Below the pieces are notes generated by a model that saw nothing but the letters and a program-made list of their open reading frames with translations, searched no databases and was not told the DNA's origin. The position numbers and the translations under genes were made by a program. Positions 53,594-63,084 of a stretch of DNA of 64,000 nucleotides are shown here, piece by piece; positions within the stretch are counted from its first letter, which is position 1, and every line of letters begins with the position of its first letter. The stretch is from Nostoc sp. NIES-3756 (GTDB lineage: Bacteria > Cyanobacteriota > Cyanobacteriia > Cyanobacteriales > Nostocaceae): positions 3,382,501 to 3,446,500 of the forward strand of contig NZ_AP017295.1 in assembly GCF_001548375.1 (NCBI RefSeq). The letters are read 5' to 3'.

Positions 53594-53610
53594 GGTGGGC
53601 AATGCCCACC
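53594..53610. repeat. 17-bp perfect palindrome GGTGGGCAATGCCCACC
   Basis: GGTGGGCA and TGCCCACC with a 1-nt centre, followed by CTACTAGAG. It lies between the relic gene and the end of the chemosensory operon. It is a common intergenic word in cyanobacterial genomes and could end transcription of the operon arriving from the right. Confidence 0.6.
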
Positions 53611-53674
53611 CTACTAGAGTAATACTAAATTTTTCTCCTCCCTCTGTGCCTTCGTGCCTCTGTGGTTAACTCAT

Positions 53675-56593
53675 TCAATTAGATGCAGCAGTGACTGCCA
53701 CATTAGAAATAATTTCCTCCAATGTACCCAGCAATTCTTGCTCGTTGTAAGGTTTAGAAAAATAAGCCCTAGCGCCTAACTGCATTGCTAGTTGTCGATG
53801 CTTATTACTACTACGAGAAGTCAGCATTGCTACGGGAATATTTTTAGTGTCAAAGTGAGAATTTATCCGGTCTAAAAAGCCATAACCATCAAGGCGTGGC
53901 ATTTCAATATCACAAATTACAGCTTGCACTTTTAAACCATTTTCTAATTTTTCCCAGGCATCTTCGCCATCTTTAGCTTGTTCTACTTGATAACCTCCTT
54001 TTTCTAAGGTTAATGCTAGGAAACGACGGACATTAATTGAGTCATCAATGATTAAAACTGTGCCTTTGTTGGGAGTTGGAGGTTCTGGTAGTTTGGCACT
54101 ATCAAAAAAGAGGAATGGTGTTTTTAATGTGGCTGATGATTGATGGTTTTTGGCAGGGCGTTGATTTGTGGCAACTTTATACAGCAGTTCGTTGATATTA
54201 ACTAATGCTACAACTCGACCATCACCTAAAATGGTGCAGTTACTAAAGCCTTGGGGTAAGGGGATATTTCCCTCGACTTGGCGGATAGCTACTTCCTGTT
54301 CACCCCAACAACGGTCTACTAATATAGCTACAGGTTGATTATTACCTTTAACTATGAGGACGCTGTGGGCGTTAATGGCTGGGGGTGTTTCTAGTTCGGG
54401 GTTATCGTAGCGGGGACAGTTAAATTCTAGGTGACGGCTGAGGCGAATTAGGGGTAACATAGATCCTTGCCAATTGAGGACTTCGTTACCAGCCATTGGG
54501 AAAACTTGCTCGTTTTGCAGTAAAAACAGTTCTGTTACCACGTCGGTGGGGAATGCTAACAGCATTTTGTTGGTTTCTACTAGCAAAACTCTGGCGATGG
54601 ACAGGGTAAAGGGTACTGATAGAGTAAAGGTTGTCCCTACCCCTGGTTCGGTATCAACTGTGATATCTCCACGCACTAGTTTGAGGTTATTACGGACTAC
54701 ATCCATTCCTACACCACGCCCAGATAAAGATGTGACTTTTTCCGAGGTGCTGAACCCTGGTTCAAAAATTAGTGATAGCAGTTCTTCATCGGTGGCGTGA
54801 GTGAGGAGAGTTGCATCTATCCCCATTGCTTGGGCGCGGGTGCGAATTTTGTCTAAAGCAATGCCGCGACCGTCATCACGCATGGTAATGATAGTACGAT
54901 TACTGCGGTGAGTGGCGGTAATTTCGATTAAGCCTTGTTCTGGTTTGCCTAATGCCTGACGGGTGGCTGGTTCTTCGATACCATGATCAAAGGCATTCCT
55001 TAATAGGTGCATTAAAGGCTCATTTAATGATTCTAAAATGCTGCGTTCAATTAAGGTGTTACCACCCGTAATTTTCAATTGTACATTTTTGCCATATTCT
55101 ACATTTAAGTCGCGGATGGCTCTAGGAAAACGCTCAACTAAATCCGACATGGGGCGCATACGGATATGATTGAGCTTGGTTTGTAATTGTTTTGATGTTT
55201 TATTAAGTTTACGGGCGACATGATCTGTGTCGTCAAGACCAAGTTGAATGTCTGTGGTAACTTCTTGGACTTGAACGATTGTTTCTCCTACTGTTTGCGA
55301 TCGCAAATTTAACTCATTATACCGATCCATCTCCAAGGCATCAAACTCACTCTCTTTGGGGTACTCTCCACCAATATGAGAGTTCACCAAAGTTTTGCTA
55401 GTTCTTCTTTCATGAATTGTGCGTAATTCTTGATTTTCTCGCTCAAGTGTCTGCACTCGTTGGTTTAAGTTCCGCACAAGTTTACGCATTCTTTCCAGTT
55501 GGGAGTTGAGTCCATTACGTTGGATAATTAACTCACCAAATAAATCGTTGATTTGCTCTAATTGCTTACTGGGAACTCGGACTGTATTTTCTTGATATTC
55601 CCGGTCTTTATTAGCAGTTAATGTATAATCTGTTGTGTTATTTTCTTTAGCAAATTCTGTAAGTATATCGGGAAAGTCGATAATGGCTAAGTCATGATTA
55701 ATTTCTTTGTCTATGGCTTTTAAATCTTCAGCAATTAATTCATTTTCAATAAAAATTTCTGGTGTTTCTTCTATCTCCTGTGATGGTAGGAATAGAGTAG
55801 GTACAGGCAGATTAACTACCTCACCAAGCTCAAGTTTTGTCGGTAAATTATCGCGTTGATTGGTTAAAACGAGAGCTTGCGATCGCCGCCATGTTTGTAA
55901 AGCTAACTGGGCAATTTCTGTGATGTTACTATTAGCATTTTCTATATGATATTTGATAGATTCACAAAGTTGGGTAAATGCTGTTAACTGCAACATTTCC
56001 CCCAAACCGCCCAATTCAGCCGCCATGATGGCAACTTCTTCTTGTAAACAAGGCTGGTCTTTGTCTGCTAAAACCGACTCTAGACGCTGCAAACATCCTT
56101 CCACCTCGGTTTCAAACAACAGAGGCACAATATCTTGCCCCTCCTCTGGTGATAGCATGGTAGCAGCATCTTCAGGGCTAGGATCACCCAGGCGATCGCG
56201 CAATTCATCGAAGACTGGGTGACAAAATGTAGTTAACCAATCTTCTTCTACAGCATTACCTTCTCCTAATAACTCCACAATCTGCCGCAACCAATCGACA
56301 GCAGAAAGTAATAAACTCTGTAATTGGGTGTCAATTTCTAGAGAGTTTTTACGAGTTTTTAAAACTTTAAAAGCGTCTTCTAAACGATGGGATAAATCAC
56401 TCAAAGCACGATATCCCATCATCGCCGCCCCACCCTTAATTGAGTGGGCAGCACGCAATGCAGCGTTCATTTTATCTAAGTCAATGCGGTGACTTGTATC
56501 GATTTCCAGTAATACGCCTTCTAGGGTATTAATGTAATCTGTAGCTTCTTCCAGAAACTGCATCTGGATTTCTAATTCTTTATCTTTGTACAT
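53675..56593 (-). CDS. CheA-type hybrid histidine kinase (Hpt-HATPase-CheW-REC)
   Basis: Chemosensory kinase of about 972 residues. The Hpt domain has the phospho-His in AALRAAHSIKGGAAMMGYRA (about residue 50). A second Hpt-like helical region (about 150-260) follows, then a variable acidic linker. Next come a long coiled-coil dimerisation region (about 340-480, with VPSKQLEQINDLFGELIIQRNGL), HATPase (EPLMHLLRNAFDHGIEEP, RDDGRGI, SGRGVGMDVVRNN), a CheW-like domain and a C-terminal receiver (VLIIDDSINVRRFL, VICDIEMPRLDG, AYFSKPY). This is the PixL/PilL-like cyanobacterial form. It is the last gene of the five-gene operon. I take the ATG at 56593; the alternative ATG at 56599 belongs to the adjacent heptamer array, and no ribosome binding site is seen. 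Confidence 0.95.
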   Translation of the reverse strand: MYKDKELEIQMQFLEEATDYINTLEGVLLEIDTSHRIDLDKMNAALRAAHSIKGGAAMMGYRALSDLSHRLEDAFKVLKTRKNSLEIDTQLQSLLLSAVDWLRQIVELLGEGNAVEEDWLTTFCHPVFDELRDRLGDPSPEDAATMLSPEEGQDIVPLLFETEVEGCLQRLESVLADKDQPCLQEEVAIMAAELGGLGEMLQLTAFTQLCESIKYHIENANSNITEIAQLALQTWRRSQALVLTNQRDNLPTKLELGEVVNLPVPTLFLPSQEIEETPEIFIENELIAEDLKAIDKEINHDLAIIDFPDILTEFAKENNTTDYTLTANKDREYQENTVRVPSKQLEQINDLFGELIIQRNGLNSQLERMRKLVRNLNQRVQTLERENQELRTIHERRTSKTLVNSHIGGEYPKESEFDALEMDRYNELNLRSQTVGETIVQVQEVTTDIQLGLDDTDHVARKLNKTSKQLQTKLNHIRMRPMSDLVERFPRAIRDLNVEYGKNVQLKITGGNTLIERSILESLNEPLMHLLRNAFDHGIEEPATRQALGKPEQGLIEITATHRSNRTIITMRDDGRGIALDKIRTRAQAMGIDATLLTHATDEELLSLIFEPGFSTSEKVTSLSGRGVGMDVVRNNLKLVRGDITVDTEPGVGTTFTLSVPFTLSIARVLLVETNKMLLAFPTDVVTELFLLQNEQVFPMAGNEVLNWQGSMLPLIRLSRHLEFNCPRYDNPELETPPAINAHSVLIVKGNNQPVAILVDRCWGEQEVAIRQVEGNIPLPQGFSNCTILGDGRVVALVNINELLYKVATNQRPAKNHQSSATLKTPFLFFDSAKLPEPPTPNKGTVLIIDDSINVRRFLALTLEKGGYQVEQAKDGEDAWEKLENGLKVQAVICDIEMPRLDGYGFLDRINSHFDTKNIPVAMLTSRSSNKHRQLAMQLGARAYFSKPYNEQELLGTLEEIISNVAVTAASN

Positions 56594-56704
56594 AGTCATT
56601 AGTCATTAGTCATTAGTCATTGGTCATTGGTCATTAGTCATTAGTCATTAGTCAACAGTCAACAGTTTTTTCTTTTGACTATGGACTATGGACTATGGAC
56701 TATT
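56594..56704. repeat. Long heptamer array between CheA and MCP genes
   Basis: About ten copies of GTCATTA/GTCATTG, then GACTATG copies. It fills the whole gap and reaches into both neighbours: one end overlaps the possible start codon of cheA and the other overlaps the MCP stop region. Confidence 0.9.
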
Positions 56705-58961
56705 AACTCACCTTAAATGTCCCTACAGCTTTTTGTAGCTGATGAGAAATTTCTACGGTTTGTTTGAGAGATTGGGCTACTAGGCGGGAGGAGTCGCTGC
56801 TGCGTTTTGATACCGAAGAGATATCCTGCATGAGTCGGCTGACGGTTTGTGATGTTTCTACTTGGGATACGGTAGCGGTGGAAATTGATTGAATTAATGA
56901 GTCGATTTGGCGGGATACATCTAATATTTGACTCAGGCTTTGTTTGGCTTCTTCGACAATTATTGTCCCTTCTACAACTTGGGTCGTTCCTACTTCCATC
57001 GCCTTAACTACTTCGCTGGTTTCCCGTTGAATGTTCTCGACAATTTGCTCGATTTCTTGGGTAGCTACAGCACTTCTGGCTGCTAGTTCACCGATTTCTT
57101 CAGCTACTACACCAAAGCCTTCGCCATCTTCCCCAGCACGGGCGGCTTCGATACCGGCGTTGATGGCGAGGAGGTTGGTTTGAGTGGCGATTTGATTGAT
57201 GATAGAGACGACGCGGGAAATTTGTTGGGAAGATTCTCCCAGGCGTTTGACTTTCTTGGCGGTTTCACCGACGGTTTCGCGCAAAGACAAGATGTTTTGT
57301 ACAGTCAAGTCCATTGCTTGTCCACTCTTGGTAGCGGTGATGGCTGCATGGTTGGCGACTGTGGCGGCTTGTTGGGCGCTGTCGGCTACAGCCTGCATGG
57401 AGTGGGTCATTTTATCAACTGCGTCTAGGGTGCGGTTGATTTCGGCGGCTTGGGTGAGGGCTTCTTCTGCGAGTTGGCGTATTGCGCCTTCGTTGGAACC
57501 GATAGCAGTATTTAATTGTCCGGCTGCTTGTTTAACTTGGGTGACGATATCGCGGAGGTTTTCGACGATGGAGTTGAAGAAGTCGGCGACTGTACCAATT
57601 TCCCCGGCTGTGACATCGGCGCGGACTGTTAAGTCACCTTTGGCTACGCCTTCAACGTTACTGAGGAGTTCTAAGAGTTGTAATTGTAAAGCATCTTGGG
57701 GTTGCCATTCTTGATCAGGGTTGGTAACTACAAAACCTCGATGCTTGGAGACAATTTGTAGATGTTCGCCCACTTGGTTAATATTTGTCGCCAATGCACC
57801 TAATTCATCTTCCCGATTTATTTCTACACGGGTGGTAAATTCCCCTTGACCGAGTTTTGCTAAGGCAGAGGTCGCATCTAACAAGGACTGTGTGGTACGC
57901 TGTGCTAACCAAGCTGCGATCGCCCCTACTCCACAAGCTGTTACTCCTGTACCTAAGAGAATTGCCCACAGCAGTTGTTTTTGTGATTGAAACAGCACAT
58001 CTGCATCAGCCGTCATTAAAACTTGCCAGTTTAAGTTAGGTAGTCCTGCTAAATTTTGTGGGGGTATGTAACTTAGTAATACTTGTTTTTGATTAGTTTT
58101 AGGAACTGTGACGAAACTAGCAACTTGTTTCCCATCTAAGCGTGCGGCTAATTTGGGATAATTGGCTTTGGCTTCTTTACCTATAAGTTCTTTTTCAGGA
58201 CTGAGAAAAATTGTACCTGCGTTATCCAGCAAACTATATGTATTCCCATTAACAGTGTAGTTTTGCATCACTGTTTCTAGGGATTTCATGGGCATTTTAG
58301 CTCGGACTACAGCCACAATTTGATTGTTAATACTATCTTTAACTGGTACGGCTATGTAAATACTTGCAGTATCTGCTTGTTGAATAATCGGAGTCTCTTT
58401 TTGCAGAACCTCTTGAAAATAGCTTTGGTCTTTTTGGTTATATAAAATCTCGCCTGTAGACTGGGCTACTAATTCCCCTTTAGTATCGAAGACAGCAATA
58501 CTTTCATAATTTTGGTAAGTTTGCACAAGGCTATCTAGGACAACTTGTTTTTCTTCTTTAGTTGTCCTGTTACTGACTTGAGTATTGGCAAAAAACGGTA
58601 GTTGAGAGATGAATTGAATATCTGCGTAACGTTCCCACATGAAGCGATTAGCTGTGTCTGTTAATTTAATCGCTGCTGTTTGTTGGGAGTTGGTGATTTG
58701 TTGGGTAATTGATTTGTTGAGTAGGTTATAGGCGATCGCACCGACAGATAAAATGGGGAGTGTGCCGAGTGCGATCGCTAAAATTACGGCTTTTGTCTTT
58801 AAGCTCAAGCTTTGGTAGTAAAATAGCCAATTCTTATAATTAACAAGTTGATTTAATTTATTAGAAATTTGTTCTATACCATCGGTAGATTTTACGGTAG
58901 AAATCAATGATGCTTTATTTTGAGCATCACCACCCTTAGCCATGTCAGTTTTATTAATCAT
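56703..58961 (-). CDS. Methyl-accepting chemotaxis protein
   Basis: This 752-residue transmembrane chemoreceptor has an N-terminal polar part (1-55), membrane helix 1 (about 58-82, [21 protein letters not shown]) and a periplasmic Cache-type sensor (about 85-330). The sensor has [28 protein letters not shown] and [12 protein letters not shown]. Membrane helix 2 (about 335-358), HAMP, a long coiled coil and the signalling tip follow. The tip motif is [20 protein letters not shown], then [18 protein letters not shown]. No CheR-binding pentapeptide is seen at the end ([13 protein letters not shown]). It lies between CheW and CheA genes in the operon. The ligand is unknown. Confidence 0.95.
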   Translation of the reverse strand: MINKTDMAKGGDAQNKASLISTVKSTDGIEQISNKLNQLVNYKNWLFYYQSLSLKTKAVILAIALGTLPILSVGAIAYNLLNKSITQQITNSQQTAAIKLTDTANRFMWERYADIQFISQLPFFANTQVSNRTTKEEKQVVLDSLVQTYQNYESIAVFDTKGELVAQSTGEILYNQKDQSYFQEVLQKETPIIQQADTASIYIAVPVKDSINNQIVAVVRAKMPMKSLETVMQNYTVNGNTYSLLDNAGTIFLSPEKELIGKEAKANYPKLAARLDGKQVASFVTVPKTNQKQVLLSYIPPQNLAGLPNLNWQVLMTADADVLFQSQKQLLWAILLGTGVTACGVGAIAAWLAQRTTQSLLDATSALAKLGQGEFTTRVEINREDELGALATNINQVGEHLQIVSKHRGFVVTNPDQEWQPQDALQLQLLELLSNVEGVAKGDLTVRADVTAGEIGTVADFFNSIVENLRDIVTQVKQAAGQLNTAIGSNEGAIRQLAEEALTQAAEINRTLDAVDKMTHSMQAVADSAQQAATVANHAAITATKSGQAMDLTVQNILSLRETVGETAKKVKRLGESSQQISRVVSIINQIATQTNLLAINAGIEAARAGEDGEGFGVVAEEIGELAARSAVATQEIEQIVENIQRETSEVVKAMEVGTTQVVEGTIIVEEAKQSLSQILDVSRQIDSLIQSISTATVSQVETSQTVSRLMQDISSVSKRSSDSSRLVAQSLKQTVEISHQLQKAVGTFKVS

Positions 58962-59015
58962 AATTGCAGTTTTACCAACGAATTAATGAGAACAACAAAA
59001 TACTTTAGTATTTTT

Positions 59016-59513
59016 TTAATTACCAACAATTACAGAAGAATTTACAATTGCTTGAGCATCCAATACAAGTAGAGTTTCTTCCTGTTGGGTAACACAACCA
59101 CGTAAATAAGGAACTAAACTAGATGCCACTTGACCAATAGGTGAACGAATATCCTCAGGCATAAATTTAATTATGCCTTTAATCTCATGTACTACTAAAC
59201 CCAAGAGCATAGATTCTACTTTAATTACAATCACACTATATTGATGTAATCTGTTTTCCAAAGACTCCAAATTGAGCATTTTCGGTAAATCAACTGCCCA
59301 AATTATCCGACTACGCCAATTCATTAACCCAAATACACAAGCAGGCATATTTGGCATTGCCGTAATAGATTCCACAGGAATAATCACTGCCTCTTGAGTA
59401 TGGTTCATTGCTAAAATAGCAGCAGTTTGTTGATTTAAGTAGAATTTAAGATAACCATCTTTTAACTTATTTTGAGGTAACTTAGTAACCAGTGCCGTTT
59501 GAGAATTATCCAT
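59016..59513 (-). CDS. CheW-like coupling protein
   Basis: This 165-residue scaffold links chemoreceptors to the CheA kinase. The CheW fold is visible from the strand and turn pattern: QEAVIIPVESITAMPNMPAC, VFGLMNWRSRIIWAVDLPKM, VIVIKVESMLLGLVVHEIKG and LPYLRGCVTQQEETLLVLDAQAIV. The order of genes before and after it (CheY, then MCP) supports the role. The start is the ATG at 59513, 16 bp after the CheY-like gene stop. There is nothing unusual in the sequence. Confidence 0.93.
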   Translation of the reverse strand: MDNSQTALVTKLPQNKLKDGYLKFYLNQQTAAILAMNHTQEAVIIPVESITAMPNMPACVFGLMNWRSRIIWAVDLPKMLNLESLENRLHQYSVIVIKVESMLLGLVVHEIKGIIKFMPEDIRSPIGQVASSLVPYLRGCVTQQEETLLVLDAQAIVNSSVIVGN

Positions 59514-59529
59514 TTATCCCCATTATTAA

Positions 59530-59916
59530 TTACGAATTACGAATTACAACTGATTTAATAGTACGCAGCAAATTTTCCCGGGTATAGGGTTTTGTAATAT
59601 AGGCATCAGCACCTTGTTTCATCGCCCACAAGCGGTCTATTTCTAGATTTTTAGAACTGCAAATTACTATTGGCAATTTCTCGGTTTGTGGATGCTTTTT
59701 CAAAGAACGGCATAATTCAAAGCCGCTCATTCCTGGCATCACTACATCAGTTACAATCGCATCAGGACTTTCTAATAAAGCCTTTTCCATCGCTTCTTTT
59801 GCACCAGCAGCTTTAATAACGTTGTAACCACTCTCTTGTAAATAACGACTCATCAGTTCTAATTCACTAGGTGAGTCTTCAACAATTAAAATTTTACCAA
59901 CCAATGTAATACTCAT
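59530..59916 (-). CDS. CheY-like response regulator
   Basis: This 128-residue single receiver domain has the acidic pair Glu13-Asp14 in ILIVEDSPSE, phospho-acceptor Asp57 in AIVTDVVMPGMSGF, Ser in IVICSSKN (in place of the usual Thr) and Lys in AYITKPYTRE. The ribosome binding site AGAGG lies seven bases before the ATG at 59916. It is the second gene of the operon, 12 bp after the PatA-type regulator. By gene order it matches PilH/HmpB-type regulators. Confidence 0.94.
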   Translation of the reverse strand: MSITLVGKILIVEDSPSELELMSRYLQESGYNVIKAAGAKEAMEKALLESPDAIVTDVVMPGMSGFELCRSLKKHPQTEKLPIVICSSKNLEIDRLWAMKQGADAYITKPYTRENLLRTIKSVVIRNS

Positions 59917-59928
59917 TCTTTAACCTCT

Positions 59929-60969
59929 TTACCCAATATGCTTAAATACCATTTTCAGTAATTCTGACTGATCAAAAGGCTTAGTTAAATATCCTGAAGA
60001 CCTGACCATTTTAGCTTTAGCCCTATCAATAAATCCTGTTCTTCCCGTCACCATAATAATAGGTGTATTTTTAAATGCTGAATGTCTCCGTAATAGAGAA
60101 CATAACTCATAGCCATCTAAATTTGGCATTTCCACATCGAGTAAAATTAAGTCTGGTTTACTCCGTAGAATTTGCATTAAAGCTTTCACAGGGTCATTAA
60201 TAATGACAACTGTAAATACATTCTCATCTAAAAAGCTTTTGATGGAATTTAAGACAGTGAGACTATCATCAATACAAGCAATAGTATATAAAGTTTTTCT
60301 AACTAAAGATGGTGGTGCTATTTGTTGAGAATTATCTTTTAATTCTGAATGATTCTGTTGAGATGCAGGCGGTGAGACGGGTCTTGTTGATGGTAGAACT
60401 TGTGAACCACCACCTGTATTAATAGCTGGAGTACGATGACGATTTCGTAATTGCTTCTGACAATGTTCTACTAATAAACGCAAATCTAAATGACAGAATT
60501 TAGGAAGTTCTTCCCAAGTCACATCAGGGAAAAATTCATAACTTCCCTCTTTGATAAGTAAAAACGTTTCGATGACTTCTTTTGCTAATTCTTCTATAAG
60601 AATGGCTGCTTGTTTAGATGTAATATGGTTCTGTTCAACTAACCAACAAATGGCTTGGTAATCTGCATATGTAATAGACTGACTTTCTCCCTTGGGTTCA
60701 AACATCAACCGCATTTGAATACGAGTGGCGCTGTTGAGAGTAGGAATTTTTTGACTTAAGCGCCGCAGTTGGTTATCCAGACGTTCAAATAACTTATCTG
60801 AGTAAGAAGCATAAGTAAGTTTACCCCCATCTAAATTAATTGACCAAGATGCAGTATCTGTAAATACACGCAAACATCCTGTAGCATGGCGGCTAGTGAG
60901 TTGAGCTAATAGAGATAGGGGATGTAGTTTATGATTTAACTTGTAGTTATTGATAGAAGATGTACCCAT
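59929..60969 (-). CDS. PatA-type response regulator (PATAN domain plus receiver)
   Basis: This 346-residue regulator is first in the chemosensory operon. The N-terminal PATAN-type domain (1-175) has HPLSLLAQLTSRHATGCLRV and SWSINLDGGKLTYAS. A Ser/Pro/Gln-rich linker (190-225) joins it to a C-terminal receiver (226-346) with CIDDS, LILLDVEMPNLDGYE (phospho-acceptor Asp), MVTGRTG and YLTKPFDQ. Proteins of this layout head the chemosensory operons of cyanobacteria (PilG, PixG and HmpA types). PatA itself, which controls heterocyst pattern, has the same plan. The ATG at 60969 starts the frame. The 650 bp upstream should hold the operon promoter. Confidence 0.93.
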   Translation of the reverse strand: MGTSSINNYKLNHKLHPLSLLAQLTSRHATGCLRVFTDTASWSINLDGGKLTYASYSDKLFERLDNQLRRLSQKIPTLNSATRIQMRLMFEPKGESQSITYADYQAICWLVEQNHITSKQAAILIEELAKEVIETFLLIKEGSYEFFPDVTWEELPKFCHLDLRLLVEHCQKQLRNRHRTPAINTGGGSQVLPSTRPVSPPASQQNHSELKDNSQQIAPPSLVRKTLYTIACIDDSLTVLNSIKSFLDENVFTVVIINDPVKALMQILRSKPDLILLDVEMPNLDGYELCSLLRRHSAFKNTPIIMVTGRTGFIDRAKAKMVRSSGYLTKPFDQSELLKMVFKHIG

Positions 60970-61337
60970 TTTGCTTTTACTTTAGATAAATTCTGAACGT
61001 GTCAACTCAGTTAATACCGAAGCTTTACCACAAGTCCTATAGTTATTCACTTAACTAAACACTTAATTAAAATATAAATTTATCAATTAGGATTTGCGGA
61101 AAACCACAGACAAATGAAAGATTTTGTGATAGCGAAATCCTCTATAGGGTATAAGTTGTAATTGATTTATTCACTTTTTTATTGAGAGGAATATACCTTT
61201 TGGGAGATTCAATCAAAAAAGAGTAAAGTTGAAGAAAAGTTATATTTTCCTGAGTAACTTTTAATTCATAAAGAATAAATTAACACTGTTAATCTAACAG
61301 AATTTAACTTAATTCTTATCCGTGTTTACACTTAAAA

Positions 61338-61371
61338 GAAAAGCGGTTAACTCAATCTAGTCAGATTTCGC
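61338..61371 (-). terminator. Weak terminator-like hairpin
   Basis: On the minus strand AAAAGCG and CGCTTTT pair around a loop containing AATCTGACTAGATT, and the second arm continues into CTTTT. It lies about 250 bp past the proA stop, so the link to proA is uncertain. Confidence 0.35.
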
Positions 61372-61496
61372 TTTTTTATTAAGTATTACTACGCAAGTTG
61401 TTAAGAACTCAGCCATGACAATTACCTCCACTGTTGCTAGTGCAATTGTCCATATAGTTCCCAATTTTTGACTTATTATTCATAAAGTTGGAGAAA

Positions 61497-61540
61497 AGTC
61501 ATTAGTCATTAGTCCATAGTCAACAGTCCATAGTCCATAG
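61497..61540. repeat. Heptamer array
   Basis: GTCATTAGTCATTAGTCC followed by ATAGTC/ACAGTC words. It is part of the same family as the other arrays. Confidence 0.75.
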
Positions 61541-61621
61541 AAAAAAGAAAGGGGAAAGGCTTTACCCTTTTCCCCTACAGTTTTATATATTCTTTCTTGT
61601 CTACTCTCCCCACTCCCTACT

Positions 61622-62926
61622 CTAAAAATCTTTATGAGTAAAGGGTTTAGCCTCTGCGCCTGTGTAGGTGGCGACGATATGTCCTGCACCTGTCATTTGA
61701 TATTTATATGTGACTAGTCCTTCTAAACCTACGGGGCCACGGGGGGGCATTTGTTGAGTACTAATGCCTACTTCTGCACCGAAACCGTAGCGGAAACCGT
61801 CGGCGAAACGAGTAGAACAGTTGTGGAAGACTCCGGCTGAGTTGACTAAACCAAAGAAGGTGGCGACGGCTGTATGATCTTCGGTAATAATGGCATCGGT
61901 ATGACGGGAACCGTATTGATTAATATGAGCGATCGCATCCGTTAATGAATCTACAATCTTAATTGACAAGATAAAATCGCTGTACTCTGTTTCCCAATCT
62001 ATGGCTGTGGCTGCGGCAATATCAGGTAGTATCTGTAATGTGCGTTCATCGCCTCGCAATTCTACTTGAAGTTGTGCCAATGCTTGGGAGACTTGTGGTA
62101 AGAATTGTGCGGCAATAGCTTGATGGACTAATAAGGTTTCAATGGCATTACAAGCAGCCGGATACTGTACCTTAGCATCAACAGTCACGGCAACAGCTTT
62201 CTCTAAATCAGCAGCTTTATCTATATATATATGACAAATGCCATCGGCGTGACCAAGTACAGGAATGCGGGTATTTTCCTGCACGAAGCGGACAAAGGAA
62301 TTGGAACCTCTAGGAATAATTAAGTCTACATATTTATCTAGGCGCAAAAGTTCTAAGGTTTCTTCCCTAGTTGTCAGTAGCTGCACCACATCAGGGTTAA
62401 CATCTGTTGTGGATAACCCTTGTTTCACTGCTTTGACTATCGCCTCACAGGAACGCACAGCTTCCTTACCACATTTGAGAATTACGCCATTACCCGACTT
62501 AATAGCCAAAGAGATAATTTGAATGGCTGCTTCGGGACGCGCTTCAAAAATAATCCCCAACACACCCAAAGGACAAGTTATCCGCTTGAGAACTAACCCT
62601 GTGTCAAGTTCGCGCTGAATTTGCACTTGTCCCACAGGATCTGCTAGTTTACCGACATCCCGCACCCCAGCGATCGCATCTCTTAATTTATGTTCATCTA
62701 ACTGCAACCGCTTATATAGTGGTTTAGCAATACCATCAGCCGTAGCCGCTTCACAATCAGCAATATTTGCCTGTAATATCTCATCCTTAGCCGATTCTAA
62801 AGCAATAGCCACAGCAGCGATCGCACTATTTTTCGCCTCAGTAGACAGCATCGCCAATAAACTCGCAGCCTGTCGAGTTTGTTTAGCAATATCATTTAGG
62901 GAAGATGCAACTTGCAACGTAGTCAT
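61622..62926 (-). CDS. proA: Gamma-glutamyl phosphate reductase
   Basis: ProA reduces gamma-glutamyl phosphate to glutamate semialdehyde with NADPH, the second step of proline synthesis. The 434-residue length is normal. Family motifs are visible: the N-terminal [51 protein letters not shown] and [14 protein letters not shown]. The catalytic-cysteine region is [14 protein letters not shown], followed by [20 protein letters not shown] and [20 protein letters not shown]. It is an aldehyde dehydrogenase-fold, cytoplasmic enzyme. The start is the ATG at 62926. The gene is not next to proB. A heptamer array lies immediately upstream. Confidence 0.97.
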   Translation of the reverse strand: MTTLQVASSLNDIAKQTRQAASLLAMLSTEAKNSAIAAVAIALESAKDEILQANIADCEAATADGIAKPLYKRLQLDEHKLRDAIAGVRDVGKLADPVGQVQIQRELDTGLVLKRITCPLGVLGIIFEARPEAAIQIISLAIKSGNGVILKCGKEAVRSCEAIVKAVKQGLSTTDVNPDVVQLLTTREETLELLRLDKYVDLIIPRGSNSFVRFVQENTRIPVLGHADGICHIYIDKAADLEKAVAVTVDAKVQYPAACNAIETLLVHQAIAAQFLPQVSQALAQLQVELRGDERTLQILPDIAAATAIDWETEYSDFILSIKIVDSLTDAIAHINQYGSRHTDAIITEDHTAVATFFGLVNSAGVFHNCSTRFADGFRYGFGAEVGISTQQMPPRGPVGLEGLVTYKYQMTGAGHIVATYTGAEAKPFTHKDF

Positions 62927-62932
62927 AATATT

Positions 62933-63015
62933 TATTAGTCATTAGTCATTAGTCATTAGTCCATAGTCAAAAGTCCATAGTCAACTACAACTGTCAACTT
63001 TTAATTGACAACTGA
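62933..63015. repeat. Heptamer array upstream of proA
   Basis: ATTAGTCATTAGTCATTAGT, then AGTCCATAGTCAA and TCAACTTTTAATTGACAACTGACA words. It separates the divergent proA and oxidoreductase genes and must overlap or adjoin their promoters. Confidence 0.8.
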
Positions 63016-63084
63016 CAAACTTGTACAGAACCTTTGTTAAATGGTAACGTCAACAAGTGGAACAGTAGAAAGAGTCCTCACATC

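Larger units (their letters stand above)
60970..61621. other. Intergenic region upstream of the chemosensory operon
   Basis: It contains an AT-rich leader for the operon, a possible terminator of proA (61338-61371) and a heptamer array (61497-61540). No gene is seen. Confidence 0.55.
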
